Origin: Ancylostoma caninum
Taxonomy: Eukaryota > Nematoda > Chromadorea > Rhabditida > Ancylostomatidae
DNA: 64,000 nucleotides
Assembly (NCBI GenBank): GCA_037903475.1
Contig: JBAJFG010000264.1
Coordinates: 379,501 to 443,500, forward strand
Reading direction: 5' to 3'
The notes beneath the pieces are model-generated. The model worked only from the letters and a program-made list of their open reading frames with translations. It ran no database searches and was not told where the DNA came from. Position numbers and translations under genes: made by a program. Positions 45,585-59,108 of this stretch are shown here, one piece after another; the first letter of the stretch is position 1, and each line of letters starts with the position of its first letter.

Positions 45585-48500
45585 GAAGTGTAAGAGAATA
45601 ACCACAGGAAAAAATAGATTATCGCTACACTACGAGATAATTCTACGTACCGCAGATAGCGGCCCATCGTAAAATTACAGGTCGCGTCACGTAGCCTCGC
45701 AGCAAATCGGCTGGGATCCTTCAGGTGAAGGAGGTACGTGGCACTTCTGACATATAAGCCGCCAGAATCACATTAGATGCTCTGTAACATTGACAGGACC
45801 TCAAAAACTCGTATTCGTCACTATTCGTAAGTACATTTCATAGAAGAGAACATGAAAACTTTGACTGCCTAGACTGATAGAGCGGAATAAACACGTTCTA
45901 GGCAGAAAATGGTAGCAACATAAGCATCAAAGGCTTCGATAATATACGGAAGCACGCATTCTTAACAAAGACTGCGCGCTCTCGTACACTTCTCAAGGGA
46001 ATTGGGTCCCAGCACGATATAGTGCGGATTTTCAAATTTAGGCAGTTGCGATACGCTATGCGTGCTGTGTATTCGATCCGTGTTGGCGTGCGCCCCCCCC
46101 CCCCCCGTCATGACGTGTGGCGTCTTGCTGGCGATCGACACTCAGTTGGCTGGCCAGGGAACGTCAGGACGTCACGCGTCACGGCAGGCGGTACAGATTT
46201 TATTGCCTTTTGCTGCCATGCCATGGGGTAAGGACTCTCTGTAGTACTTTGTTTCATTTCACCCACAAATGGTGGTATGTGTAATCACTTTTTTGTTGCA
46301 ATTGTGTGTTTACGTTTTGGCCGAATGCTCGGATAATCCTTGCCGAAAAGGTGCCTTTTGGATTTGTTTTTTTTTTTCAAAAATTGCCTTTGAAGAGCTT
46401 TTTGCTACCATGCAATGGGGTTTTCGGCTGTTTGTAGTATTGCATTGCCTTGCCTTATTTCACGCCCAAGGCGTTGTTCATGTAATAAGCTTTTTATTTT
46501 ATTTTCTATTTATTTTATTATTTTATTGTTTTATTTTTTCACTATTACAGTTGTGTGTTCCCGTGTTGGCCACATGTTTGGACAACGCAAAGGCTTCCGT
46601 GTATGAGCGTTATGTGTTGTTTGCGAACTTAATGCTTAGCTCCGAATTCAGTGCTTTTCTGCTTCTGTGTTGCTATAATTTCTGTGCTTATGTAGCAGTT
46701 CGTTATCATTTACGCTGGCTGTCGATTTTTCAAATATTCATGAACAGCTCCTCGTCGTATTGCAATTTAGTTTTGCACCCCTTCCATTGACATGATATTC
46801 CGATTTTGGATGTACTGCTTGTGAATTGATAGTGCTTGAAGATTATCGTTTTAGTTTGATGCCGTAGATATTGTTTGTTTTTTCTAGCTAGTAAAATTAA
46901 CGCCATGATTCCTTCAGATATGTTTTATTCCCTTCTCCAATCTTCCATTTTGGCCGCATTTCTAGGGGTTCGTTTTCTACATGTGGAAGAAAATCTTAGG
47001 ACGTTGTGGCTAGTAACTAGGTCTCGTTGCTTTCCACTCACTATTTCTACTGTTCCCTTCGTTTCCCATTATATTTTGTTCTATAGGAATGTGTATGCTG
47101 TTACAGCAGGTTTACTAATTTAATGTACATAGTTTCTAAATGTAGTCCACACCAATGTGCATGGTAAGGCCTGTGCCATGGAGATATTCTTTCAATTTAA
47201 TGTTCAGCTGCTGTTCTTTCGAAGGAAGAAATTACGGAAGATGTTCTCACGCGTACAACAACGCTCTACATCTCTCACCACAAAACGGTCTATATCGTAA
47301 GCGAGATTTCTGAGACGGCATCGATATCGTGGGAAGCAGTGCTGTTGTCTTTGAACATAATAATTTTGTAAAGTAGGTTCGTTGCCATGATATGAGTGTA
47401 GAAGCAGATTGAGAGGACATAGAAACTCTGATCAGGCTCTCCGTTTCACAGATCTATACAAACAGAGCGGATCCGCTTGAAATTCTCGATGATGTCCACT
47501 TCTCAGGGCTGCCCGTTTCGAAGAGGTTTCAATTAGGTGCTTTCGTTGCTGAACGATCGACGTAGGCATGAATTCATTAGGTCTTTCACGCACAAACGGG
47601 TCGGCTTCGTTGATACTCTGTAACCCGGGATCAGGAACTTGCTGTTCTGTTAGAAACAGTTGGTAGCGACAATTTGTGAGTAGCAAATGTTGAGATTATT
47701 CTTTTGTAAACAGAAGAGACACTGTGTATTCAGAGAGTTACCAGCTTGACGCCGGCTTGTTCGCAAGCAACCGCATGTAGATTTATATCCAAGGTGTCCG
47801 ACTTGGTGTATCGATGTAGGCATGAATTCATTAGGTGACCCACAAAAGAGCAGCAAGGGGCCTTGAGTAGGAGGTGCTTCATAAGAAGCTGGTGTAAATA
47901 TACGATTCTCACTACCTCTGTTCACTTTTGAGGTCCTCTGGATTCTGCGGAATTTCGAGCATAATTGCGCTTTATGACTCACACGTTCACATCATAGCAC
48001 CATTAATGTCGGAGGATATTTGGGTGAACAGGTGAAGCTGGTGGAAGTGTTGAAAACGCAAAATTAACAATTTGGCAAAAATCTTGTCTGGCAAAAAGGA
48101 ACTCCATCTAATAAATATAGGCGCTATCGTTGACTTGGATCTGCGGTTCACGTGAGTTCCCGTCAAATTCCTTGATAGGACGCACGGTTCGTGAGTGGGA
48201 CTTTTGCAAACCATTTCTTATCATGATGATGTATAAGTTATTAAGGTTTCGGTTCAGCCCGCTCTATAGATAACTGTGTGATGGTGAGAAAACGGCTGTT
48301 CTGCCAGCCTAGTGCCCACCGACATTTCTACTGGAATACATACTCTGGGAGAATAGAACGCTAGCAGGGTACATTTGAGGCCTAGGCTGCTAGACAGCGA
48401 CCACTAACACACATTAGAGATGCTCGATTTCCAAGGCCAGTATATCGAGACCGCTCTACATATTATCGAGAGCTCCTTCGCCTCATTTAAAAGGCAGTTC

Positions 48501-49266
48501 CAGAGCCTACATACAGAAGTTTGGTCAATGAGTGCTTGCAGCAAGTGCATTGTTCCCGAACAAAAAGTATTGCTGTAGCCACAATTCCATTAGAAACGCC
48601 AAAGTCATCGTTACTGCATGTTGTTTCCGGAACCTCTGCATTGAAACCTGCTAGCGTCCTTCCAAAGAAGACGAAGCGGTTTCGCAACAGTACCCTGATG
48701 CGGGATGTGGGATAGCAGATGGAGCTGGCAACCGTGGCGCTGTTGGACTCAGAATATTAGTTATAGACATATTTTACAGAATAGAGGTCGATTGTGCTTT
48801 TCTCTGGTTGTTTGATTTGATCCACCCTCGTTTTCATCAGCTAATGACATTCCATCCAGATTAGAAGCGATTGTGGCATTTGCTATGGCTTTTTCGCTCG
48901 TATGTACAATGTTTATTATTATTGGATAAGTGAAGAGATCACTCATAATTATAGCATGATAATTATATGTGTCACAGCCATGACCATGCAATATGACAAT
49001 CAAGAGCCATAGCCATTGTTAAACGTGTCCAAATGGATCAGTGGTCACAGCCATGACCATGCCATACAACAACAAATAGTCATGGCAGTGGTTATCATCG
49101 GTCATAGACGTTGTTAGTCATCACAAGTAAAATTAACATTGCCACAAAAAAGAGAATTGAATTCTTAAATTTTTGTTTCGCAGGTGCGGTGCGCGCCCGT
49201 GGACTACAGTGTCGCCGACGATTCCTTCAACGTCTGCCGCTCACTCGGTCCGGACCACACCTTGTA
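45585..49266. other. Region without recognised gene; contains a duplicated T-rich segment
   Basis: Includes a short repeat also seen near 17905 (cacgtagcctcgcagc), a C run at 46090, the duplicated segment at 46200-46600, two copies of gtaggcatgaattcattagg (47564 and 47816), and a short cluster of cagccatgaccatgc repeats (48975-49070). No domain or splice-supported gene was found. Confidence 0.4.
46200..46600. repeat. Diverged tandem duplication with open 173-codon frame
   Basis: tttgctgccatgccatgggg (46209) recurs as tttgctaccatgcaatgggg (46401), and a later block around ttgtgtgtt..cgt.ttggcc recurs about 249 bp on. A plus-strand frame at 46269-46790 spans it, very rich in Phe, Leu and Cys. 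The hydrophobicity probably reflects T-rich sequence rather than selection. Confidence 0.55.
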
Positions 49267-49563
49267 TTAGGTTGTTGCGAAATTAATTGCCGTTTTGCCA
49301 TGTGCACAAATAAACATTCCTCTTCTCCTCAACTTGATCAATTTTAAGTTATTTTATTCTTTGCCACCCGAAAATGGCGTCGGCTCATCAATTGTTCGCA
49401 ACTCCATGAAAAGCTATTGAAAAGCCAGAATATCGAAATGGCTCTTGAAAGAGGATCCTTTCAGAATGTCACACAAATTTGATTGGAATTGCTCAAATTC
49501 CACAGGAAAGGAAAGTTTATTTGTGCATACTCAAAAACGGCAATTAGTATCGCACCAACCTGA
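49267..49563. mobile_element. Mariner-type MITE, 297 bp, deletion derivative of the 56.4-57.7 kb element
   Basis: The left TIR ttaggttgttgcgaaattaa and the inverted right TIR match the ends of the 1,278-bp element. Both copies are flanked by TA. About 170 bp of inner 3' sequence (for example aaagtttat(t/c)tgtgc) is shared, consistent with internal deletion. Confidence 0.88.
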
Positions 49564-49912
49564 TAGAAGAGCCTGCACACAAAAATTGTTCGTTAAAGAT
49601 TATCTAATGTCTGATGAAGGTGGCTTAGCAAAATATCGGCATCCTACCTCTTCCGGGTTCCCGTGGTCTCTCCACAGTAAAGTCCTAAAGTGTGCTCTGA
49701 ATTGAGTCCTGCACACATTCTGAAAAGAGGCCTAAAAATGTGTAACTATTGTAGCTATGATGGAGCACGCTTCCCTTTCAGCACCTATCCGCGCTCTCCC
49801 CTCAGGAAGAGAAGGTCTTATAAAAATACCTATATATAATATTTGAGCTGAGAAGCACGTCGCAACATGGTTCCTGCAACGAAAGATGATGGGAGTACAA
49901 TCTTCAAAAGTC

Positions 49913-50180
49913 TGTTGTGCTCAGACAAAAGTGCCGTGCGAGCGGGCCCCGGTAGACCGGGTCGCGGACACATTTTGCGGCCCGCTCCCACGGTTGTCGC
50001 AGCCCGCTCGCACGGTGTTGGTGCCAATTCGCACGGTGTAGCGTCCCGCTCGGACGGGATTTTGCGTGCGAGCGATCGCGACAATCGTGCGGGCGGGCTG
50101 CGACAACCGTGCGAGCGGGCCGCGACATGGCTGCGACCGGGGCCCCCTCAAAAGGCACTTTGTCTGATTGGGTGGAACTT
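49913..50180. mobile_element. GC-rich fold-back MITE
   Basis: The ends cagacaaaagtgcc (49922) and ggcactttgtctg (50153-50165) are inverse. The interior repeats gcccgctcgcacgg, cccgctcggac and their inverses many times. GC content is far above the surroundings. Open frames on both strands arise from the lack of stop codons in GC-rich palindromic DNA. Confidence 0.75.
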
Positions 50181-50734
50181 GGCCGCCCCATGCGATAGAC
50201 GGAGAGAGGATAACAATAAATCGATAAATAATTAATTATCTGACGCACACACGTGAAGTCATGTGAAATCCTATTAGAACTTTGAGAGTCTTTGCTCTTG
50301 AGGCACGCCTACCAAGACAAGAGACCTAGACCTTTCATTACTCAGGAATTCTGAAAACCGTGACTGACGTTGATTTGCCACCAAGATTCCGTCAAATATA
50401 CTTGATGGCAATCCCGCGTCAACTTCATGCCATCCAAACTGACGTTAACCTGGGATTTACATGGAAGTGACATCGGATTGGCATCGGATTGACATCGTCT
50501 CGTAAGCCCCGTCCCTGCAGACGTTGACGTCGGATTTCCACGGAATTGGCATCACTTAACGTGTTTTAACAAGACAAGGATATGATGTTGACACGGGGTT
50601 TCCATGGGTTTTGCGTGGGCTACCTAGACACGGTTCCAAACCGTTCCTAAGCCTTCCGATCGGGAACAAACTTAGCACACATATCCCGCATGGGCAAATG
50701 GAGGTTCTAAACTACCTTTCAGAGGAAAATATTT

Positions 50735-51200
50735 ATTGACTAATCGATTATATCGATTTTATTGATTTTTTTTACCCAGGCTTCCATGAAGAGATGGCTA
50801 CTGGGGTCCGTCAATGCGCTGAACATGAAAATGGCAACCATTTTGCATTAAATATCGATTTAACGATCTCATTGATTTTTCGCTATTCTTGCTCACCGGT
50901 CAGTGAAGACATGCCTGTGGGGGTTTCTTAATACGCTGAACATGTGTATGACATAAATTTTGCATGAAGTATCAATTTATTGATTTCATATACTTTTTCA
51001 CTTTTGCTCAGAGATTAGTGAGGGCATGTCTACTAGGTGTCTCAATACGTTCAACGCAAATATTACAATCTTTTTCCAAGGAAATGCCGAGTAATTAATT
51101 TTATCGATTTCTCTACCACTAATTATTGACGTGTAAAAACGCTGGGCTTCAACACCCCGCTGAACGTGAATATGACGAGGATTTCAAAGGAATTTATCTA
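50735..51200. repeat. Tandem repeat, period about 110-117 bp, four copies
   Basis: The anchor cgctgaac.tg.atatgac-like occurs at 50817, 50934, 51048 and 51158. A second anchor, tatcgatttta/tattgatttt, leads each unit. Units are strongly diverged. The AT-rich motif resembles the loop of the fold-back element at 44.8-45.1 kb. Confidence 0.75.
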
Positions 51201-52013
51201 ACAAACAACTTTGACAGCTTTTTGGAGAGTAAGAGTGGGTAACACTGGGTCACTTAGGCTGATCGTTAAAATAATGAATACTTTGAAAGTTGCTCATCCA
51301 CATTGTCTTTGAAGATCGCCTAGAATATATCCTATTCCTGATGTTTGCCTCCAAATTTGGGCAACTCCAATCTTGGTAGCAATGATTAGGTCTGGATCGA
51401 AGCATATGAGAATGCCGACATTTGCCTAGGTGACTCATTTCAAGACTGTAAAGCAACTTCGTTTCGTAGCTGTCATGGCCTTCCTGACGCAGCTTGTTCC
51501 AGAATTTCCAGCGCAAGGGAGATTTCTATCTATTTAGTTCTCAGTAAGTTCGCACATCACTCCTTCCGCAGTCATAATCAGATCCTAGGCGTGATCCAGA
51601 TACGTCTCCGGTGGTGCTCGTTCTTCCTGGTGATTCCTGTGTCCAATTTGCTGAAGGCTTCTTGGAAGTTCAAAACAGCTGCAACCACTGATAATTTCAC
51701 TGAGGTAATGTTGGCCTGACGCTGTTAAATGATCTTCTTCTCAGTTTTCAGGGAAAAGAAGGGAAGGGAAACCGGCAAAAGAAATGAAAAATCAAGAAGG
51801 AAGTAAAGTAGGTATAAATATGTAATGAGAAATCTTCTTTCTTCTCGACTTATCCCATTTCTTAGTGCGCGACACTGGACTTTGAGTTGCAAATAAATTG
51901 ATACCAACACGAAAACAACACACAACGACCACCACTTATTCACAAAAGTGAGCACAGTGACGACCGCTCTCGCCAAACACCTCAAACTTGGGTAATTGAA
52001 CTTTTATTGAATC

Positions 52014-52074
52014 TAATCAAATAAACTAATAAACTAATCAAATAAACTAATAAACTAATAAACTAATAAAATGG
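52014..52074. repeat. Short tandem repeat (aataaactaat)n
   Basis: About six imperfect copies of an 11-16 bp aataaactaat unit. Confidence 0.85.
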
Positions 52075-52983
52075 AACAAATCTACAGCCGATTACGAGAT
52101 CTACTGAGACAGATGATGTTTTTCCCCGAATTCAATATGCAAAACATGAAAATGAATAGCAACCCTGCCCCAAAAAGTGAGCAAAAGCGAAGCTCAACAC
52201 GCAAGCGCGAATGTATAAGAAAGCCAACCTCAACTGAATGAGCTATACATAGGACGAGAAAGATCAAAAAACACTGAACATTCTGGAGGGAGCATCGGTA
52301 ATACTCGTAGGAAAACATAATGATGAAATCAAATAAGTGATAGAATAAAGTTAATCGGGTAGTCAGCTCGCTGACTACTCGCCCCTGGAGGGTACTGCCT
52401 GACGACCAACCGGCGCTGGAGCCCTCTTCTCGAGGCACGGCCCCTCCTCCCGCGGTTTCCCGCTCTTCTTCTTTGATCTTCCATCATTCACTCAAACCAG
52501 CGCATTCACGCAGTCTGAGATTCAAAATAATTCACACCAAAAGGAAAACCATTGAACTGATAAAAACGAATGAAAAACACAATGGCGGACGCAGAAAATG
52601 GGCGGGAGTGGGAGGGGAGGAGTGAGAAAAAAGTGGGGTCTCCGTAGCTTTGGGCATCCAGATGGAAAATAAACCTGATAAAAATATCAACCATAGTAAT
52701 AAATAGATAATAAACATTGTAATTAAAATAATAATAAGAATAAACTACTAAAAATAAACTAATGTAAGATTTGTATTTGTATTGCAAAGCAATTTTTTCG
52801 GAAACGTGGCGACCCATTCTCGAGGGAAGCGCGCCCCCTCCCCGCGCCCTTCCCCCTTCGTTCGCCACCCGTAAAACATAATGCATCAAATAGCAAGGTA
52901 TTCAAAGCACAGAAGACGCGTAGAATACGTCACATGAATTCACTAGCTTCAAAAATCCTTAGTCGTCCACTTCCTATCCACTA

Positions 52984-53623
<640 letters not shown>

Positions 53624-55105
53624 CCGAGGCAACCCCATCATAAGTACGATGGTAGTAAGACAAGGGTCAAAAAAGTGAAAGTTCTTTTCCAACCTCTTCA
53701 ATGAAGTTCAGAAAGGTGAAAAGAGTGAAGTATACAGAACACAAGATCGCAAAGGCCCTTCCCAAGAAAATGGTTTGTTTGCACCAAATTAGTACCTGTA
53801 TTGCTCGAAAAGTGAAAAAGGATCACACGTCCAAAGCCGGAATGTTAAATATGCTCGCGATCTCTACAATCTCACTTTAACATGTCAGACAGCTGTTAGA
53901 GATTTGCAGCGCCGCCCTGCTTTCGTGCCGGGACCTACGCTCACCTCAACAGTAATAATTTCCCAGTTTGATTTTCGGCTAGATATTTTTGTAATCCTTT
54001 GAAAGTGTAAGTTTCGCAGTCATCAGTTACCTTCTTCATAAAATTCCTTACAAAGTGGCACCAAGATCGACAACTTTCATTTTAAAAAAATCCACGAAAA
54101 AGTCAATTTTTCGAAATCTAGACGAAAGATTTGCGGCGTTCAAAATTTCTCAGCAATCTTTAGAAATCGTTATTTGCGCAGTTGTCTGTTTAATTGCTCG
54201 CATCCCTGCGCATACAATCATAAAAGCAAGGCTTTTGTCTGAAACTGACCCAGAAAACAGCTCATGTTTGAAAACGCTTTTCCTCTAAATATCTCTTGTA
54301 ATTCAAAAAATCAGGTGTAGCGCAGTTGTCAACTGTTTAGCCCATGAGATTCCAAATTTATATGACCCTTGGTACTTCCTTTCGAGCTGGGCTGAAAATG
54401 TCCGCCTGAAACAAATGTCCCATTTAGCTCAGGGGGTTCGCGAGAGAGCACGCAATGTGAGAGGAGGCTAACGCAAGGGTGAGGCAGACTGGTATCTGTC
54501 TCAGACTGGTTTCTCCGTCATGAGTGATTGAAACTACCAAGTATCATATATCATTGTGGCTCAGAATTTGGTTCTGAGTTCAGCTGACACCTGCGCAGCT
54601 CTTAGTTCTCCCAATTAAAGAAGATATTATTGTTTTTATAATTCAGAAGATTTCTAATTTATTCCTGGCTGCATTTCCTTCACTCCAACACCATCTAGTG
54701 TAACGTCGCATTGTCACTCAGTCTGATAACTGTGCAGTACTTGCTTTGTTTGAGTTGAAGACGATATTCCGGGCCAAAGCTCGGATTTCAGGCAATATCA
54801 TGCCTATATTCCCAACACTTTTTCTCAGCCTATACCGACGACTTCTGAGCTTCATGCCCCCTAACGCGTTTTTGAATGTAGAATTTAATACACAACTGCG
54901 GGCTCCATGTTTTCTTTTTTTCCCGAACAAAATGTGCGACTTTCTGCGGCTTTTACGATCGCGGGCTGGACCCCGGATCCAATGTATCCTCATCGTCGTC
55001 GATGAAGCATCCTCTCCCAGAGTCGCTACCAAAAGGGAAGATGGGTTGAGACGCATCTCAGGTTATCTTACCTATGATCCCTATTCAACTGATGTGTAGT
55101 AGTAG
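53624..55105 (+). repeat. Dispersed repeat family, copy 2 (inverse of 3.1-4.6 kb)
   Basis: Matches the reverse complement of 3100-4640 along its length. A tRNA A-box-like ttagctcagggggttcg lies at about 54425. The repeat begins exactly where the (GT)n tract ends. The minus-strand 112-codon frame (54718-55056) is not conserved in copy 1. Confidence 0.75.
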
Positions 55106-55186
55106 CAGGACTAGAAGCATGGCACCAAGTTCGTTACTCCGGTGAGAGTTAAGAAACGAAATCTATTCAGTCTTGAGGGTTGCTAC

Positions 55187-56309
55187 CAGGGATGAACGGA
55201 ATTCCAACTTCCGAAACTTCCGAAGTTCCGGTGTTTTTTGGACTTCGACTTCCGCGTTCCGACTTCCGAAAAATGGCAAAAAAAACAAGCCGAAAGTTTT
55301 AGGAAGTCTTGGTTTGATGCAAACTGCGTTTTATCGCAAGGTTGCCGCTAATTCTGTCCTGTTTTTCAAGATCTAGCCGGCATTGTTTGCACAATACGGC
55401 AATCGTGAACCAAAAGTAACGCTTCCGGGCTTAGATCGTTTCCACACAAGTTTTGCTGTCTTAAATGGGATGTCATACAGGGTAGTAACGGTCTTTAACA
55501 AAGACCTTATTTGTAGTTTTTTTCCTGACGTTTCTGGAAATGAACTTATGTTGTTCCAATGGCTACGTTTTTGTTGTGGGTTCGATACTAAAATCAGTAT
55601 GTGCATCAACGAAATCACATTGCCAAAAATTCAGCAAGAAATAAGAAAGGATCCGCTCAATATTTAGCACCTTCTAAAAGAAACGATGGAAAATTTGAAA
55701 TTATCCGTTCTCACTCACCTAACGCACAACGTTAACTAACTAAACAGCATCGGGTCAAACCAAAATCAGGTATCCCTCAATTCTAAAGTAGAAGAGCCGC
55801 ACAGAGCACCGCTGAAAAGGTAACAAAACTTAACAAGATGAACTCCTAGAAGACACTCTTGGCATGGAGGTCTGATATGAAAACTGGGCAATAGTACTCA
55901 ACATCCTTCTCCGTAGAACATTTTTCTGTGCAAAATATAATCTGCGGCACTGTGAAGGGCCTTTGTTTCAAACTTATGGATTTGTATTACCTGAAGAATT
56001 TGCTACAGTTCTGCTCATCCACTTAGGTTTCGTTGAGCGATCCTTTACTTTTCATTTATCCTTTAATTCTGAATTGATACTACCATTTGTGAAGCTAATT
56101 AGATAAAATTATCAAATTGAACGCCAGTTAGTCCAACAATACGTGGTTTACTTTACACCAACCTTAGGCACCCTCACTATATGCATGTGTATTAACACAC
56201 ATTGGACTCTCCGTACTTCCGACTTCCGACACTTTCGATATTCCGGTTATTTTTGGAGCTTCCGACTTCCGAGGTCCGAATTTATGAATCTGACTTCCGC
56301 TCATCCCTG
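55187..56309. mobile_element. hAT-type transposon, 1,123 bp, with 8-bp target duplication
   Basis: The perfect 8-bp direct repeat gttgctac at 55179-55186 and 56310-56317 flanks TIRs cagggatgaacggaa and (inverse) cagggatgagcggaa. Eight-bp duplications and CAGGG-type ends fit the hAT superfamily. Both subterminal regions carry clusters of acttccga motifs, the probable transposase-binding array. A 94-codon frame (55383-55667) is inside but shows no hAT transposase motif, so the element is probably non-autonomous. Confidence 0.88.
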
Positions 56310-56435
56310 GTTGCTACGCTGTCATTTTAAAAATAAAAAAGATCAAACGTTAGCGTTGACATCTGTAGCCTTATTTTCGCGAAGTGAGCAGACCATTTGA
56401 AGTACTTTGGAGGCCCTCTTGGAACGAATATAATA

Positions 56436-57713
56436 TTAGGTTGTTGCGAAATTAATTGCCGAAATGGACCGTTCAGTTCAAAGTGTTGTAACTCGGCTCA
56501 AAGACCACTCTTTTCATCGGTTTAGCAACCATTCAATTCGGTAGATCACCCCGCCAATACAGCATGGATTGCACACCTCTACAACAAAAATTGAGATCAC
56601 AAGAATTCGCAAACTTTTGAAAGGCAGTTTCAGCATGCTTCAGACCAGCTATCTGCTGCTGTCGCCGCATTGCACTTGGAGCTTGAAAAAATGGTATACA
56701 GTAGGGTAATGGTCCAAGGATTGAGGCCAATGAGTGAGGACCTCGATTCCTTACTCCATCAGTTTTTGGCGGTTGAGTTTTGAAATGTGAGGCTTAGCGT
56801 TACCCTAGAGCAGGGAAAAACAAGCATTTGCTCAACATTGCCGACCACATCTATAGCAGATATGCGGACATCAGCTCGAAATTACAATACCTGGACTTTG
56901 CTGTCAATGCCTGACTAGGATGAAGAAGGCTGCAGTGGGTCACACTATTACAGCACCATCAAATTCCTGACACAACCTCATAGTGCGAAGATTTTATTTA
57001 GGAAACCTTAGGGATGGAAGGGCATACATATCGATACAACTTCACGTTTCCTTTCATCTCTCAGGAACCAACTCCATTTATAGCTACTACACTTTCTAGA
57101 AATGAGTAGTTTTTAGGGCAAAAAATTATGTTACAAAAGTTATCACAGTGGGTGAGACGTCTGCCATTTGTCAGATCATGGGTGTTCACCTCCGCACCTT
57201 TCTTGTCATGTCTATTGAAGTCCAATGTTTTGAAACTGTAGTATAGTGAGCATCCATCCCTGCTGTCAACGTCCGAATGGTAGGACCCGGTTTAGGTTCC
57301 ACGACTGTCCTCAATGCTTGATCGTCAGGGAACAACCGCTGTCACGACCATGGTCGCTTTGGGGATCAAAATCGACGGAAGAAAAAATTGCGATCGAATA
57401 GCTCACTGCCTATTGGGAAGGTGATTCTAAACCAAAACAAGCGCAAGAATACCGCTCACCTCCGACGAAGAGTGATCTAGTTTGAAGTCATCAACTACAA
57501 TCATCCGAAAATCGCGTCAGCTCACGATTCGTTCGCGACTTCATAAATACACTCAGGAGAAAGCTAACCAGAATATTCAAGTAGCGTTCGAAAGAGGAGG
57601 AAAAGCCCTACCAGAGATTCACATAATTTGGGCTGACGGTGCTCAAATTTGGCAGAAGAGAAAAGTTTATCTGTGCGTACCCCAAAACGGCAATTAATTT
57701 CGCAACAACCTGA
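56436..57713. mobile_element. Mariner-type element, 1,278 bp, TA-flanked
   Basis: The TIRs ttaggttgttgcgaaattaattgcc and its inverse at 57689-57713 match at 24 of 25 bases, and TA dinucleotides flank both ends. Length and TIR sequence fit mariner. The interior has only short frames, with no legible DDE/D motif, so the transposase is degraded or very divergent. Confidence 0.85.
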
Positions 57714-58800
57714 TAGTTACTTGATTGGTTTTTCTAAAAAAAAAACCAAGTACGCCGATTTTCTGGTCGCTATCATCCACTTTCGGATGTCATATGTCGG
57801 AGATCCACGGTAGTAATATTGGACTATAGCACTGTAACTGAGGGAAGCACAAAATGCACCGGGATTTTTTTCTTGCGCGAACATTGGAAATTCTAGCGTA
57901 AGAAGATGAGAACACAAAAACTTATGAGATAAATTCTAGAGAATTACTCTCACGAATACACAAAACACCCACCCCGAGCGTGGGTTGAAAAGTTTCCGGA
58001 ATGGTTGTCAAGGAGTTGCTGTTTTTCATATATTTTTATGGGAATGTATTGAGAAAATGTGAATAGACGTCATGTGAGTAGACTGCATGTGCCAAATTGA
58101 TTGGAGAAAGAGCCTGCTTTTGGCACATTTTTCAAGTCAGGCAACTTTAACAGCTCTCAATTGGAGATGAATGCGAAAATCGAGTGGTCGAGAAGAATTT
58201 CCAAGTGGAGATGGAAACCGCAAGTAAACTAAAATTTTCTAGGGTTGATTTTGCAGACACATCAACTTCATGTTTCACCCAATGTTTCACCCAACGAACC
58301 TGCATGCGAGAGAATAATGACCAATATGAGAGGAGCCAAAAAAGGTTATCGCACTAGAAACTGTGGATGACATTTTTAATATGTATTTTGTAGACGGCGA
58401 GAAAATGCGGTCGAAACGAAGGAAGCCTCCAGCTTCTATTTTTAGCCGTTAGTTATTATTTTGGGGAACAAATTATGTCCAAAAATTTTCCTAAAAGATG
58501 GGTGCCGCATTTGCTCAATTCCGAGCTAGATCGCTATCCAAATTGGATCCCAGGGAAATTTTAAAAAATTTTCGCATGCGAAGGAAAAGATGTTGAGCCG
58601 AAAATCGTAACTGACTATGAAGTTTATTTTGGGTTTTACACGCCTGCTACAAAAGTTAAGTCAGATCAATAGATTCTACCATTCAAAGCACTTTCGAGAA
58701 AAAAGATCAATTTATTGAGATGGAGTGGTTGTGAACGCTGTTTCTGCTCATACAGAATGAATTTTGGCAAACACTGGAACAACTATTATTATCCAATTAT
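57714..58800. other. No feature recognised
   Basis: AT-rich sequence between the mariner element and the LINE. No exon, domain or repeat structure supported. Confidence 0.4.
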
Positions 58801-58823
58801 ACATAGACACTATTCAAGGGAAT

Positions 58824-58888
58824 GGGCGCGCGTAGAGCAGTGGTAAGAGGCCGTTTGTTCGTTTGCACTACCGACTTCGATCGCGCCC
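58824..58888 (+). other. tRNA-like sequence (SINE head or tRNA relic) at the LINE 3' flank
   Basis: The 7-bp ends gggcgcg and cgcgccc can pair as an acceptor stem, followed by an A-box-like gtagagcagtggtaagag. The T-arm is poor and the length (65 nt) is short, so this is not a functional tRNA gene. It could be a SINE head or part of the LINE 3' UTR. Confidence 0.35.
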
Positions 58889-59108
58889 GAGGCCAACCAA
58901 GCCTTCCATCCCTCTGGGGTCGGTGACTGAGTACCAGAGGAGTCTGGAAGGACGAAACACTGACTTGGTTCATCGGATGCCCCCCGAAAGTCACTGTACA
59001 GGGCACTTACGCATTCAATGCCTCCACGATGTTCAGGTGAAGTCGAATGCGTGGCGCATTCCACAAATCAGGTTTGATCAACGCCGACCACTTTATCCTT
59101 TGTACAGT

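Noticed and set aside
46269..46790. 173-aa hydrophobic protein
   Set aside because: Spans a diverged tandem duplication and T-rich low complexity; no splice sites, family motif or conservation evidence.
49830..50248. Arg/Ala/Pro-rich open frames up to 122 codons
   Set aside because: Arise from stop-poor GC-rich fold-back DNA on both strands.
54700..55060. 112-codon basic minus-strand frame
   Set aside because: Lies in the dispersed repeat and is not open in the sister copy at 3.1-4.6 kb.
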